NCBI RefSeq assembly: GCF_016086655.4
Contig: NC_052136.2
Coordinates: forward strand, 11,346,001-11,410,000
DNA: 64,000 nucleotides
Reading direction: 5' to 3'
Origin: Lepeophtheirus salmonis
Taxonomy: Eukaryota > Arthropoda > Copepoda > Siphonostomatoida > Caligidae
Positions 48,611 to 60,692 of this stretch are shown piece by piece. The notes under the pieces were generated by a model. That model did not search any database. It saw only the letters and a list, made by a program, of their open reading frames with translations, and had not been told where the DNA came from. The position numbers and the translations under genes are program-made. Numbering within the stretch: the first letter of the stretch is position 1; every line of letters starts with the position of its first letter.

Positions 48611-51600
48611 AGTCACTCTACATCTGTTCATTGTCGGGAGACAAACAGAAATGACCTCTGTTTGACTGTATGCATCGGATCGCATCCATTTTTCTGAATG
48701 ACTCACATTAAGGTATTAATTCACTTTTAACAAACACTTAAATACATTTTTGGAATATAAAAGAATAGCCGAAGGCAGCAGAACAAAAATAAAAAGATCT
48801 GTCAAATTTATTGTTAACATTATTGAATAAAAAATAACGGAGCACTTCAATCAACACTAAGGGGGCTAAGGGTTAAGAAAATTTTATTTGTTTGCAAGAA
48901 TTCCTTTTATCAACTATCTAGAAAAGGAACATGACTTATACCCCGTAATGTAGATATTCATTTTTTTATAGCACCAATCAAAATCATGAAGAGGAACAAA
49001 TTCAAAAGTCACTTAAATTGAGTTTTTTATATTTGATTGGGAGAAAAGTTGATTTACATAGAACCGGTCATGTTGCATAAGAGTCATTGGTTGAAACCTA
49101 TGTAGAAATTTGTAATCTCTGATATGGTATTTAATTTAAGAAAAAATATGTTTTTTCTTCCATTATACGAAGAGATTTTATATATTTATGATATTATCCA
49201 ATATTGAAGTATTCATTTTATTTCTCAACCTTTCCATCTGGTCCTCGATCCACATGATCGATGATTTTCTCCATTCCATTTATCATACCAAAAAAAAAAT
49301 ACTGGCAATTATATGATAATCAACTAATGCGTCATTCTTCTGAATTGTTACCCTATTATTTATTTAATTATAGAGATTACAAATAAATTCACAACCAAAG
49401 CCCAACCGACCTGAAAACTGGATCGGTTAATGAACAATTTTCTTCATTTTATTATTTGGAATAGGCTTATTATTGTCGAATCAAATCAGATTTTATATTG
49501 TTCGGAAAACAATTCTTGGATCTGATCAAACCTATACTATTTTTTTACTCAAACTTATATTTCTATTAATATAGAAACGTTGGACTGTCGATCGATGCAT
49601 TATTTTTGAGTTTGTACCTAATATTTGCATGACTACTTGACTACTAATGACTACTTGAATAAAAAATATCAATTTAAGCAACAAGAGTGTGTAGTCAAAG
49701 CATAGCAGGTCATATAAAAGCATCTGAATATTATTTGAACTTAGTTTTTCGTTCTGTTTCTCAAGACCTAGTATATCAGGGCAATGCCAGGTACTCCCTT
49801 TAGTAATCAATTTACCGGAATAAGTCAGGCTTAAATAGGTGTGGCTTGGATGGGAAACAGAGGCAGCATTTTATTGGTCAAGCGGACGAACAAATATTAA
49901 AAGGTACGGTAGAAAACGATTATATATATTTTCGCATAATTTTGAGTTTCAACTATAGTAGCAACATCCCTAAGTCCTTTTTGACGCCATTACTCGTCAC
50001 AAGCTATTTGGCTGGTTCGATTAAAAAATGCTTCAGCACAAAACGAAACATGGTTTTTTGACCCAATCTAACTAGTTGCGATATGTTCACTATTTAAATC
50101 TCATCACACTAATCAAACTAACTGCTGAATCATTAATCTAATTTCATGTTGTCATCATGTTATTCTTTAAAACTGATGAGTTGTTCCCCATTTATTAGTT
50201 GAGATATCCATATCTCCTTGGTCAGATATAGGTATGAGTACATAATTCGAGTTCAGCAATCAAATGCTCAAATAAGACACTATGTGAATTATGTGTTGAT
50301 TTTTAAGTACAGTCATGTAGTGGAATCAAGACTGTGACAAATCAAGTCTAATAAATATCAATTATAAAAATTTATAACAAACTAAATATCAATTGGGAAT
50401 TTCTTTAAAGTGACATTTTCATTGATTAGATTCAATTTGTAGGTATATGATTATTACAGCACATGCATGTAGTATCTTATTATCAATTGCTTATATCCCA
50501 AAGATACGAATAAATGTACCAAGAATTATTATATTTTTCTTGTTATCTTCTATATTCTTCTCGATATTTTAATCAACAAAAGGGTATTTTTGTTCTTAAA
50601 GAGAATGGTTGATCCAATTACGTAATATTATATAAGGCCATAAGAAAGTGGGGGCTTAAATGAGGGAAGACAATGAAGATCCTACAAATAAATTACATAT
50701 TTTGTGTGATTTTTGACAGAGCAAGGACTTTTACTATTGTTACAATTCCCTCCTCAGGTCCCCCCCCAAAAAAAAAGAAATATGTAATTTCTTTTTTTTT
50801 TACGATCTAGAAAATAAAAACCCATTTTCTTTTCTTTCAAGGTTATTGCAATAACTAAGGTACATGGAAGAGAGCATGTATAATTGTAAAATCATATTGT
50901 AATTTGCATTTCAAACGAGAAAAGATCTTCTTGAAGATATTTACGTTCATCTTACCTATAACATTTGAGATTCTACCTACCTTTATTGAAATATGTAGAT
51001 TGTACAGCATACATAAATATCAATACGAATGTACAATTATAATTCATTGGATCCCTTGCGGTAGGTAATCATTATTTTTTTGTTGTTGTGTTATCAAAAA
51101 ATATTTATTAAATCGACTCATACATCACAGATGTCAGTCAAATGTTTATATGGGTACATATTAATCGATGGAAGTTTGAGTTAAAATATATCATCTTTGG
51201 ATGCCTTAGTAGAGTGTTATTTAATTTATATTCTTCACATCCATGCATATGTATTTTATCTAATTGTAGAGGTTGTTGTAAATTATCGTCCAATTAAAAT
51301 TAGGCTCATATCTACTATTGGAATAAGAGTTACAAAAAAGTGTACAAAATCAGATGTAGTGTCTATAAGATAAATATTAAAAACTATTAAAGATTTATTC
51401 AATGTGTTCTTATTTGGCACAGAGTATTCCTTAAAGTCTTTCAAAAGTACTAGAGCATCTGTCACAGCTTCTTGTGGAATATAATCCGTAGTAGACTTTG
51501 AAGCTGCTAGCTGACTATCCTTGATAAATTTTGTACGTTTACCCTTATTCTATACCATAGTATACATGGCCAAGTCCAAGGGTTGCAATGATGAGAATGA

Positions 51601-52867
51601 CGAGGCCAAAGAGGATCAAAATTGGACACACCACACCAGGAAATATTTTAACAATGTGGGTCATCCTGCTGAAAGCAGATTAGAGTTCTTCAAAACTTAT
51701 CCTGGATCCAAAACAGTAATATGGTATTTCGAAAGTCGAAGTTGGTATCTTCGTTCATATTGATCCCATCAGAAATACAGGAAAATGTGATTTTTAGAAC
51801 TTTTTTTAACACTACTATATCGCATAAAATGAGGGAACAAAGTTTGTTTATTATTTCTATCAAGCAGAAGGGTGGGGAATTTTGAATTTCTACACTATTA
51901 TTTAAAAATATATAGAATTCGAAAGAAAAGGCCGAAAAATTGAAGGGATGATAATTAATAACAATCCTGTAATGTGTCTTTCTACAAGGTAATGGATTTG
52001 TTTCAAGGTACTTTTTGAAATTTAAGGTCAAGGTTTGTCTTTTAATTACATGAAAAATAACCTTATTGTATTCATATGTTCTCATTTTGAGGTGTTAAAA
52101 TGATTTAGATTGTCTAAAAGGAAATTTCAAATCAATTCATTTTTAATATGTTGGATAAAATAAAAATATCCCAACATAATCTAAATAGTTGTAGAAAATA
52201 CCCAAAATTGCTACGTATAGTATAATTTTGAACATATTTTTGCTTTTTTTTAAGAAAGGGAGTTTTATGACATAAGTTTTTACAACTCTATGTTATATCA
52301 GGACACTATATATAATATATAATTACATATATACCTATATATTATTTTAAAACATAAGAACGTTTGTAAATACAAAATGTGATAGCTACTTATTGCAGAG
52401 TAATTATTAGAAGGAAGAGAATCCTAAAGGCACTTCTGTCAGTAATATATTCGTAAAATTCCCTTTTTCTTCTTGTATTTTTTCACAATTATTTATTTTT
52501 ATCCACATAAACACTCCAACTTATAGAAGCAGTACATGTTTAATTTTGTAGAGCCCGACTTTTAAAAATAGTTGCACAAATTAAGTTCCTAATATACCTC
52601 AAATAATTACAGAAAGACGCTAAAAAGAAAAAAAAACTACCCTTTAACCAAACATTTACCCCAAATCCTATAAAATCACAAATAAATACAAAACTGTCAA
52701 AAAGTCTCAGAATTTATTTTTACGACATATATACTTTAAGGATTTATTTCTCATTAAATCCCTTCTCCTGTATGTAATCTAAAAGCTTGATGAAAAAAAA
52801 CATATTTGAAAGTTGTAATGTATCAAATAGCTAAATTGAAATATCTCAACGCTGAAAATTTCGTAGC
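48611..52867. other. AT-rich DNA without recognisable genes
   Basis: Several open frames of 60-131 codons (49532-49810, 49846-50061, 51521-51763, 51690-52085) show no motif or family I recognise. 51560-51740 has somewhat lower AT content. C and A/T runs lie at 50760-50800. Nothing else seen. Confidence 0.45.
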
Positions 52868-53500
52868 TTAACATAGTAAAGCACATTTATTCGGCAAAGC
52901 TCGATATATTTTTTCAATGTAGTTACCTTTGGGGGAGATACAACGATTATCACACAATTTCTCCAACCATTTCAATAGTACTATTTCTCTTTTGTCTCAA
53001 AATAGGCATTGCATTTGACAAGTACCTCTGAATTTGCTTTTCAACATGCATTCTTTTGAGGTCTGCAAACAGAAAAACGTCAATGGGGAAGATCTAAAAT
53101 ATACTCGGGCTGAAGAAGCAATTATTACCATAATAAAGGAATTTTCCAATAAATTTCAGTGATTTGTTACACTGTTGTATTGTCTTGATGAAACGGGACA
53201 TGTTTCTCCTTCAACACTACAACTATCCATCTAATAATCGTTGTTGTTGGTTTGGTCCTTTTCGAAGTAAAAATGAATTTTATACCATGTACAACGTGTA
53301 TCGCAGAATATTGATTTTATAGCTTTGATAGCCGACTGTTACGTTAGATTTGGTTCATCTCGTGTAGTTCACTCGTGTTGGTTGGACTCTGGAGTGTACT
53401 GATGGAGGTGTAGTGATGACCTCTTTCGGAGGTCTACTTCATTCATGGTCTTCAACGCTCATTTTGCCTCTCATAATTGATTATTCAACGATTGATTTTG
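52868..53500 (-). pseudogene. Mariner transposase (DD34D type), degenerate
   Basis: Read leftward, GKMSVEDHE, a stop and SRPPKEVITTP (about 53465-53405) match the mariner linker RGRTSVEDxxRSGRPKExxTP. VPFHQDNTTV (about 53198-53170) contains the second catalytic Asp in FHQDN. IFPIDVFLFADLKRMHVEKQ (about 53098-53040) matches the third-Asp motif PSDYFLFADLKRML, with Asp kept. MVGEIV or, one frame over, WLEKLCDNRCISPKGNYIEK leads to a stop at 52868-52870. The N-terminal and first catalytic Asp regions could not be followed continuously, and the spacing between linker and FHQDN is too short, so part is deleted. Several stops and at least two shifts are present. I could not match terminal repeats. 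Confidence 0.75.
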
Positions 53501-54092
53501 CTGCTACTGAGTCCAATTAGTGTTAATTAAGCAAAGCATTGTGTTCTACAGTACAATTTTTTTGCCTAAGCAAATGTTTCTTCAATCCCATTTATCCATC
53601 TCACGAAGCATTGTTCGACAGCTAAAGTACTTCTACACGTATCGTTTGAAGGTTGATACTAACTAAAAGTGAAATTGAATTCAAGTAGTGCTATTTATGT
53701 CTCAACCTACGAACTTTTTACCAGACAGTTGTGGAACCAATTAAATTCATAAGTAGATGTGCAACTGTAAATTGAACTTCATTAAAAAGATATACATTAT
53801 CATGGTTATATCTATTTGTTAAAATCACTACAGTTAAGTATTTAAAATTTACAACACACTGAAGTACAAAAACTATTGCAAAACAAAGAAACACAATTGG
53901 CGCGAAATTTAATCTTCATTTTTTAAAGAATAATTATTTAAAAGCGAGTTCCATCTATAACTTAAACTTAAACTCCCTACCTCTATAAATATTACTGCAG
54001 GTTGAAATATTATATTTTTACTAGAACTCTGTTTAATAACTCAAATATTATCAGGGATTATTTAGTTATACATTTTTCAAGGGATATGTATA
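53501..54092. other. AT-rich DNA, possibly the 5' part of the mariner remnant
   Basis: Up to about 53715 the sequence is less AT-rich than the flanks and may be the decayed N-terminal coding and leader DNA of the leftward-reading mariner. The rest is featureless. Confidence 0.4.
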
Positions 54093-54190
54093 CTAGGGTT
54101 GGTATGGTACGCTAACCGCACGGTTCGGTACAAACCACGGGGCACCCTTCACTGTACGCGGTTGGTACGGTACTTTTTAAACTGTTTTTG
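54093..54190. repeat. GC-rich GGTACGG-type repeat with internal inverted symmetry
   Basis: Starts TAGGGTTGGTATGGTACGCT and ends GCGGTTGGTACGGTACTTTT. Words such as ACCGCAC, CGGTTCGGTAC and GTACGCGGTTGG let it fold on itself. Its GC content is far above the surroundings. It resembles, in style, ends of hAT-type elements, but no target duplication or partner end was found. Confidence 0.5.
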
Positions 54191-55488
54191 TAATAAAATT
54201 AATGTAATTGTTTAAGTTTTTTTGTTCTTCAATACTTTATTTTCTGTACAAATAAACTTAACTTCTCTAACAAAACAAAGGTTGACATAAAATATACAGG
54301 GATTATATAATTATTATAAATGGATTTATAATAATTATTATTATATTTTTTGCAAAAAGATGAACATTTTCCAGCAATAAACAAGACCAATTAGCAGTCA
54401 CAATATCACCAGCTATCAAAAAAATGATTTTCCTTCATAATGACGTACCTAAAGTTGTCAGGTATCGACAAGCTAACTTGAAAGAATTGAAAAACTTATT
54501 AGTTTTAGTATTAGTTAAAATCTTAATCTAGGATTATTTTGAGAGAATATATTGAACCTCACCATTACTGCCTTTCTCATACAACTAAGGCTTCTTCAGT
54601 ACAATAAAAGATGGCTAAAATTTAAATGAACCCTGTAAAGATGCAGGATTGAGAAGGCAATAGAAGATGAAGTAAAGTATTTTGATTAAGTGGTTATTGC
54701 GGGACATAAGTAGCTGTCTATTATTGTTTTTAGTATAAATCTTTACTATTTATTCAATTTTTGTGATATAGTTCCTTTACATAAAGTTATTTTACTCCAA
54801 TTTCATCACCGGATCACTTTATATGGATTTGAAGGAGGTATACAAATGTTTTTCATTAACTTCCCCCCCCCCCTAAAAAAAAGGTTCTTCTTTGACCATC
54901 TAAGCGTTGTATATTTCAAAATTAGAGCTAATTATTTATAAATATTATGTAGTCACCTGAAATTACATTTTCAAAGTTTGAATGTTTCTCTATAATCAAA
55001 CAACGATATAACAATGTGTGGGTTGCTTTGGCGAATTGAATATTTATTTATGAGTAATTACTTGTCGTAAATCATTTATTTTCTGTTTGTTGTTGCATTT
55101 TTAAAAGAAATACTACAACAATCTATAATTTATTTTATACCTATATATCAAAAGAAATAATTTAGTTCACTGTAAAAATAATGAATTTGTTCAATGAATT
55201 ATTTTCTCTCTTTGCTCATCGTTTGATAATTATCAATTTTATTTCAGGTTAATGAATAAATTTAATCTATTTTATTACATGGTTCGAATTGATTAAATTT
55301 ATTTGTTGATGAAGTTATTAGATTGCCAGCCTACAAACATAAAAATTTACTTTGCATTAGTGACGTTAGTTTGTCTACTAATTCAAATCCTAACAAGATT
55401 ATATATTTAATGTGTTTTGCCACTCAAACATTAAAATGAATATTTATACAACTTTATTTGCCCTTAATACTTGTTACCTTTGATACTA
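54191..55488. other. AT-rich DNA without recognisable genes
   Basis: No gene recognised. A run of 13 C lies at about 54863. Nothing else seen. Confidence 0.5.
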
Positions 55489-55850
55489 TACAGTGTGATT
55501 ATTTTAAATCCGGAATTGAAGGACAATGTATTTTACAATTGATTTCCTAAAAATTAATGCAGCAATTCATAAATATTTTGTTCTTACATTTAGGAGTCCA
55601 TTTTAATGCCAATCACACAAACCAACCACTTCCAGCTCCAGCCAACATCCTCCAACCTGGCTCTGAACGAGGCACATATATTGATAAGGAACTTGTTGTC
55701 ACTGTTGGCCACTGCTTCGAAGATGGAAACTTGCAAGGAGTCAGCAGTGATATATGCCCATTTATTAGACACCGTCGTCATGACCCCTTGCACACAGTAG
55801 TCCAAGGGATTCAGATCTGGTTAGCTATGAGGCCACTTTTCCCAAAAAAT
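55489..55850 (-). mobile_element. 3' part of a mariner element: transposase C-terminus and one end
   Basis: Read leftward, KWPHS, a stop, PDLNPLDYCVQGVMTTVSNK, then ADSLQVSIFEAVAN, NKFLINICASFRARLEDVG (about 55850-55650) and a stop at 55590 form a mariner transposase C-terminus. The third catalytic Asp is kept in NPLDY. The element end TACAGTGTGATTATTTTAAA (starting 55489 on the plus strand) begins with TA and has the look of a mariner terminal repeat. No matching left end exists in the window, so the 5' two thirds are lost. The plus-strand 146-codon frame 55557-55997 and the 64-codon frame 55606-55800 are antisense shadows; the minus-strand frame 55590-55805 is the true reading. Confidence 0.8.
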
Positions 55851-57285
55851 AAAAGTCTTAAGACGGGTTATTTTTACGGAATAAATCTGGTTCTAAATAC
55901 CCGATTAGGACTAACCATACCAATTGAAAACTCTAGCATGACGCCGGATCTGTTAACATCAATTAAAGATCTCTTGTATTATTATCTATGGAGTTAGTTC
56001 CTTCCTTGAGCGTGGGCATGGCACGGAGGCACAAAATATTGTCCCGAGTGATTGTATTCGTAGGACATCTCAAGGAGTTTGTATTATTTTTAATACATTT
56101 TTTTCAGCTGAATTTGATGAGCACACTTTCATAAATACAAATCTTAGGGTTGATTGATCAAGATCAAATGGTCACCTTTAATTAACTATACCTTCTTCTA
56201 AAAATAAAGTTCACTATTGTTCACCCATCAAAATATGAAATTAAAAATGCGTCCATTTTCACATATATAGTCAATAATTTATTCTTACATCTAAGGTTAC
56301 ATAATTTATTTTTTCCAAAAGACAATCAAATAAGTTTTCTAATTCAAAAAGGTATCATTTATGTTTGATAACGATAGAACACATTAAAAGTTTTGGTTTA
56401 AGACAATTTTGCAAATCATATTTGATAGGTGACGTCCCCAATTGTTAAAAAAAGTTAAGTTTGGTATTTTAAAACCCATTCATATTTTCATTTCATTGTT
56501 AATCTTCATATAACTTTTCATGTAGATATTTATAAAGGGATACACTTCACGTACAAAAAAAATGAAAAATTTAATAGACAACATATTATATTTTGGATAA
56601 TTTTTTGATTAGGTAATTAGTTATTTGAAATTATTAAAAGGTTTTTAAAATGTTTTTAAATCCATTTTTAATTATTTGATTCGAGTAAAAATCTTTTTGC
56701 ATAGTTTTATATCTAATGGCACCAAATTTTAGCTCTCTAGAATGATTATCCGAGGATTATTTGCGTTCATCGAACTTTATAAATTATAAAAGAAAAGTAA
56801 CAATGAACTACTTATCATAAATTGCCCCATTAAAACTCAAGAGATAAATTGTAATTACTTCAATTGAATAAAATACACTGTTCAACCATTTTTTGGCAAT
56901 AAATAATTTCAACGGCAAACGCATGTTCCTCACTACTCTAACGTATGATAGAGACAGGTTGTGTTTCCTAAAAAACTTTAGAATATGCCCTCTAGAATAC
57001 AACCACGGCCACTCCGCTCCTACTTCTACAATCTGATTGTTACACAATATGGAAAAAAATGATGTTCGGCATGCAGTTGTCGGAGAAAATTTAATATTCA
57101 TAAAATTTTATTTAATAAATTTATTATTTGAAATTTAACTTAGTTTTTCAAAAAAAAAAGTTCTAAAATTTTAAAATTTAATTTATTTTTGTAAATTTTT
57201 TTCCAAGAAAGTTAATTTTATAACAATACCTATGAATTTTGATTTTTTTTTAAATTTATAATTGAAATTTGAATTCTGAACAAAA
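55851..57285. other. AT-rich DNA without recognisable genes
   Basis: A 97-codon minus-strand frame at 56808-57101 has locally lower AT content but no family I recognise. From about 57120 the sequence turns into AAATTTAAA-rich low-complexity DNA. Confidence 0.45.
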
Positions 57286-57289
57286 AAAA

Positions 57290-57440
57290 ATTATAACTGG
57301 AGAAAAACTATAGATTTTTGAAGTTTTAGTGAAAAATTTAAATTTTTGAGAATAACTAAGGTTTTTTGTTATCTTAATTTCAAAAAATTTAAATTCTGGA
57401 GAATAACTAAGGTTTTTTTGTTATCTTAGTTTCAAAAAAT
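57290..57440 (+). repeat. Three-unit minisatellite, period about 50 bp
   Basis: GAGAATAACTAAGG recurs at 57348 and 57399 with the same following TTTTTTGTTATCTTA-TTTC. A more diverged first unit starts near 57299 (GAGAAAAACTATAG). The unit sits in a longer low-complexity AAATTT-rich stretch, about 57120-57620. Confidence 0.7.
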
Positions 57441-58635
57441 GTAAATTTAAAATTTAAATGTTTGAATTTTTTTGTGAAGAGTTGTAGATTTATGAATTTT
57501 TTGTTCCAAAACATTCTAAATTTTGAGAAAAGTTAGTCACATTTAAATTAAATTTTTTATGACTAGCTGAAATTTCTAAAATATAATTTTTCAATTTTTT
57601 TGTTTAAGTAATTCCAAAAAATAATAAGGAATATCACTCAAAATGTAAGATTTACTACTTATAAACTGGGAATAGACAATTTGTATGAGGACAACTCACT
57701 AATTTAGAATTTCCAGACATATAATTACATATTTAGGACAACATTTAATACGGACGTCAAGTTCCGTTGGACCATGATTTTAAAATCAAATTTATGAAGT
57801 AATATGAAATAATGGTACAACTTGTTTGTGTGAGCAATATTTTAGCGTGTACTTTTGGCATACTGTAAAGATATGTGACTATTTGACATGTAAGTGCATT
57901 ATGTTTTTATTTATGTTTCTTATCGGAGTTTTTGATTGATTAATTTAGATTTAATGTTCAATTTTTAAAAATTCATTGATAACGGCCCAAGCTGTTTGAA
58001 ACTCCTAATTTCCTTCTTGTTCTTCAATTTAATGTTCAAAGTTTTAAATCAATGTCATGTTCGCGTTTTAGCTAAGCATTTGATAATTTTTTGAGGATAT
58101 TTGACTCCAAATTTGAGATTTTAAGCATTGATTAGTCTCTCTAACACTCTAGGGTTTTGTCAATTTTTCCTTGTGCATGTCACAAAATACCTCTTGAAAC
58201 TTAACGAAATCTCCAAGGAATACATCTGAGAGAGCAATTAAGCCACTTCTGGAAAGATAAAGAATCCAAGGTGTTTGTATTGACCATTTATAATTGTTGT
58301 ACTATGTGTAAGCCCCTAGATGAGTATGGGTCATTTTGAACTTCCAAGCAATAACCAGGGCAATATAAACCATTCACTGGTAGTCGCTATCCCCTTTGTC
58401 TAAGGATTAATGGGATTAATTTGAATTATCCGACAGTTCTGTAACTAGAATATGAAGTTTTTCTTCTGATAAATATTATATGAATGAACCATTTTAAGGG
58501 TGAATATAAATATTTTATCTTAAATATATATATATATGTAGAAAATTATTAGAAACATTCAAAAACTCAATAATGTTTTTATGGATTTTTGTCTCTTTTT
58601 TGAAAAAGTTAATCTATGTTCAAGATAATTATTTA
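57441..58635. other. AT-rich DNA without recognisable genes
   Basis: Low-complexity to about 57620, then unremarkable. An AT dinucleotide tract lies at about 58525-58538. Confidence 0.5.
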
Positions 58636-58810
58636 TATACAGGGTGCGACAATAACTTCCTTTTTTATCATGCGTAGCAATCAAGCTGTAGATGTAGTAG
58701 TATAGCAGGAGGGAATTCATTCTAGAGGAAAAATTGTAAAGTTTTTTTGAAAGTACAACTAGCAACTCTCATGCGTTGGAGTAGTGCATGCGTTTCCCAT
58801 ATCAAGTAAA
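58636..58810 (+). repeat. Possible 5' end of a mariner element
   Basis: ACAGGGTGCGACAATAACTT following TA has the form of a mariner terminal repeat. The next 150 bases are less AT-rich, as a mariner leader would be. No transposase or right end follows. The minus-strand 68-codon frame here has no motif. Confidence 0.35.
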
Positions 58811-60439
58811 AATTTCCCAAAAATGGTTTAACATAATATTTTAAAAGATTAAACTCATTGCAAATTAGCTTACAAATATTAATTGGTATAATTTTCGATA
58901 ATCAGGTATTTGCTTCCATCTTTAATATAAAAAACCGTTTTTTCAATTCATTTTCATAATTTGAAATTTGTAAAATTCTTTGAACGCAAATAACTCCACG
59001 GATAATTTCGTTAGAGAATTCCAATTTGTTTATCAAATCTTGTGTTATACAAAAATTTCAAATTTGTACAATATGTCCAAATCAAGTAATTGAAACCGGA
59101 TGTATTCCGAAAAAAAAAAAATAATATGCAATAGCCAGTAGCCAATTACTTATTTTTTTAGCAGCTAATTATCTAAAACGAAATAAGATATGATGTTAAA
59201 TAAATTTTGCATCTTTCTCTATAAAATATTTGTTCCTCTAAAACCTGTCAAAGAAAAATGATTTGAAGAGAAATGAAAAAATCACGGTGTTTTAAAAAAC
59301 TGAAGTTCGATTTATTCAACAATGGAGGAGGTCCCCCATCGATATGAATTTCAAAATTGCTTAGAATTTTCTCCAAATGTGTACTATTATAATTAAATTA
59401 AATAAAAATATGAATTTATAAAGTTTGTTTAATTACCTTTTGTAAAAAAGAAGCTATTTCTATTAAATGGGACTGATGTGTTCGTTAGGCCTGTACCAAA
59501 AAAAGGCTTAAGCTTGTTTGGACAAATTTAAAAAATCAGCCTCACCTTAACATAATTATTATACGCTTATGTGCGTCATTCAGGGTATTTGTTATGTAAT
59601 GTATCCTTGGGGCCAAATTGATTTCAATACATTTCTTCCTACGATTATTTTTTTCCTTTCTTTTCAAGCAATTGAAATGTTACATTGTTACTCTTCTAAT
59701 AATTGGTTCTATGTATGTAAAATAAAACACCTCAAGTCATATAAATTTATTTTAAGTATAATCAAATTAAATAAAATTATGTACCTCGCCTCCTCCCTTT
59801 TACGAAACGGAGACATTGATCCCTTTTCTCCTTCAACTCAATGATCCTTCATGACAATGTTTTTCTCTTGTACGGCAAAGTACATATTATTATTATTTTA
59901 TGTGTAAAGAATGGATCCTCGAATTCACAAAGCACCTGAAAGAATAGGAAGAAATAAAAAAATACAAAAACTAACATGTCATTAATTGTTATTGCTTTGG
60001 TGCATGATATTTGACAATTTATGGTGGGAGGGGGGTGTACAACTTTTCACAAAGCCATGTCGAATGTATCTTTACTTTTTAAAGGAAAGGTTCGCCGACG
60101 TTTTGGTCGAAGGATAAATGCAGAAAGATGATAATTAGTCAAAATTAAAATAAAAGAGGTAAACACATCAGCTTTAAAACAAAGAAAATGCATAATGGCT
60201 TGACAAGTAAAGACATTATAGGCGGAAGTACATAAATAAGTCGCATGTATTAGACACATTATGTAAAGTCGGTAAAGTGGTATATCCTAATATAGATTAT
60301 ATGGAAGGATTTGCTTTACGAAATCATTTATAGGTATATATTTATCGATACATAAAGTGTTTTTTAATATCTAAATTGATTAAATATCATTAATATTAAC
60401 AAATATGTTAGATAAAAAGAAAATTCCTCACAGGGCAGC
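58811..60439. other. AT-rich DNA without recognisable genes
   Basis: Open frames of 91 codons (59569-59844) and 70 codons (60047-60259, minus) show no motif. Nothing else seen. Confidence 0.5.
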
Positions 60440-60692
60440 CCTTTCTCTAATAATACCCTCTAGGACCAGAGTTAACTCCTTCATTAAGTTGTCTCGTTTG
60501 GTCAATTTCGTAGTATCTTCGTGTAGTCTTTGTTTCTTTGGATTTCGTCAAGTCACGTTTCGACAAATTTTGACTTGTCATGATGGTTGGTCTGAGTAAA
60601 TCCATATTTGGATGCTAGGTGCTGAATACATTCTTCTCCAAGACACCCTAAACTACAAAGTCTATCTGGGTTGAGATCAGGGCTAGATTAGT
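60440..60692 (-). pseudogene. Possible mariner transposase C-terminal remnant
   Basis: Read leftward from 60690, SSPDLNPDRLCSLGCLGEEC is followed by IQHLASKYGFTQTNHHDKSK. SSPDLNP is the mariner signature. The following residues fit a shifted LDFCxWGxLE only loosely. GC content is above the flanks. No other part of an element is seen, so this is tentative. The plus-strand 64-codon frame at 60405-60599 would then be a shadow. Confidence 0.4.

Noticed and set aside
51521..51763. 80-codon plus-strand frame with charged residues, possible exon
   Set aside because: No recognised domain and no conserved neighbour; kept only as a remark in the stretch description.
51690..52085. 131-codon minus-strand open frame
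   Set aside because: No recognisable domain, composition like the AT-rich background, no supporting signals; length is within what chance gives in 64 kb.
55278..55300. GGTTCGAATTG suggesting a tRNA T arm
   Set aside because: The flanking bases cannot form a T stem and no D arm is found.
55557..55997. 146-codon plus-strand open frame
   Set aside because: It is antisense to a clear mariner transposase C-terminus (PDLNPLDYC...) on the minus strand; the openness is a shadow.
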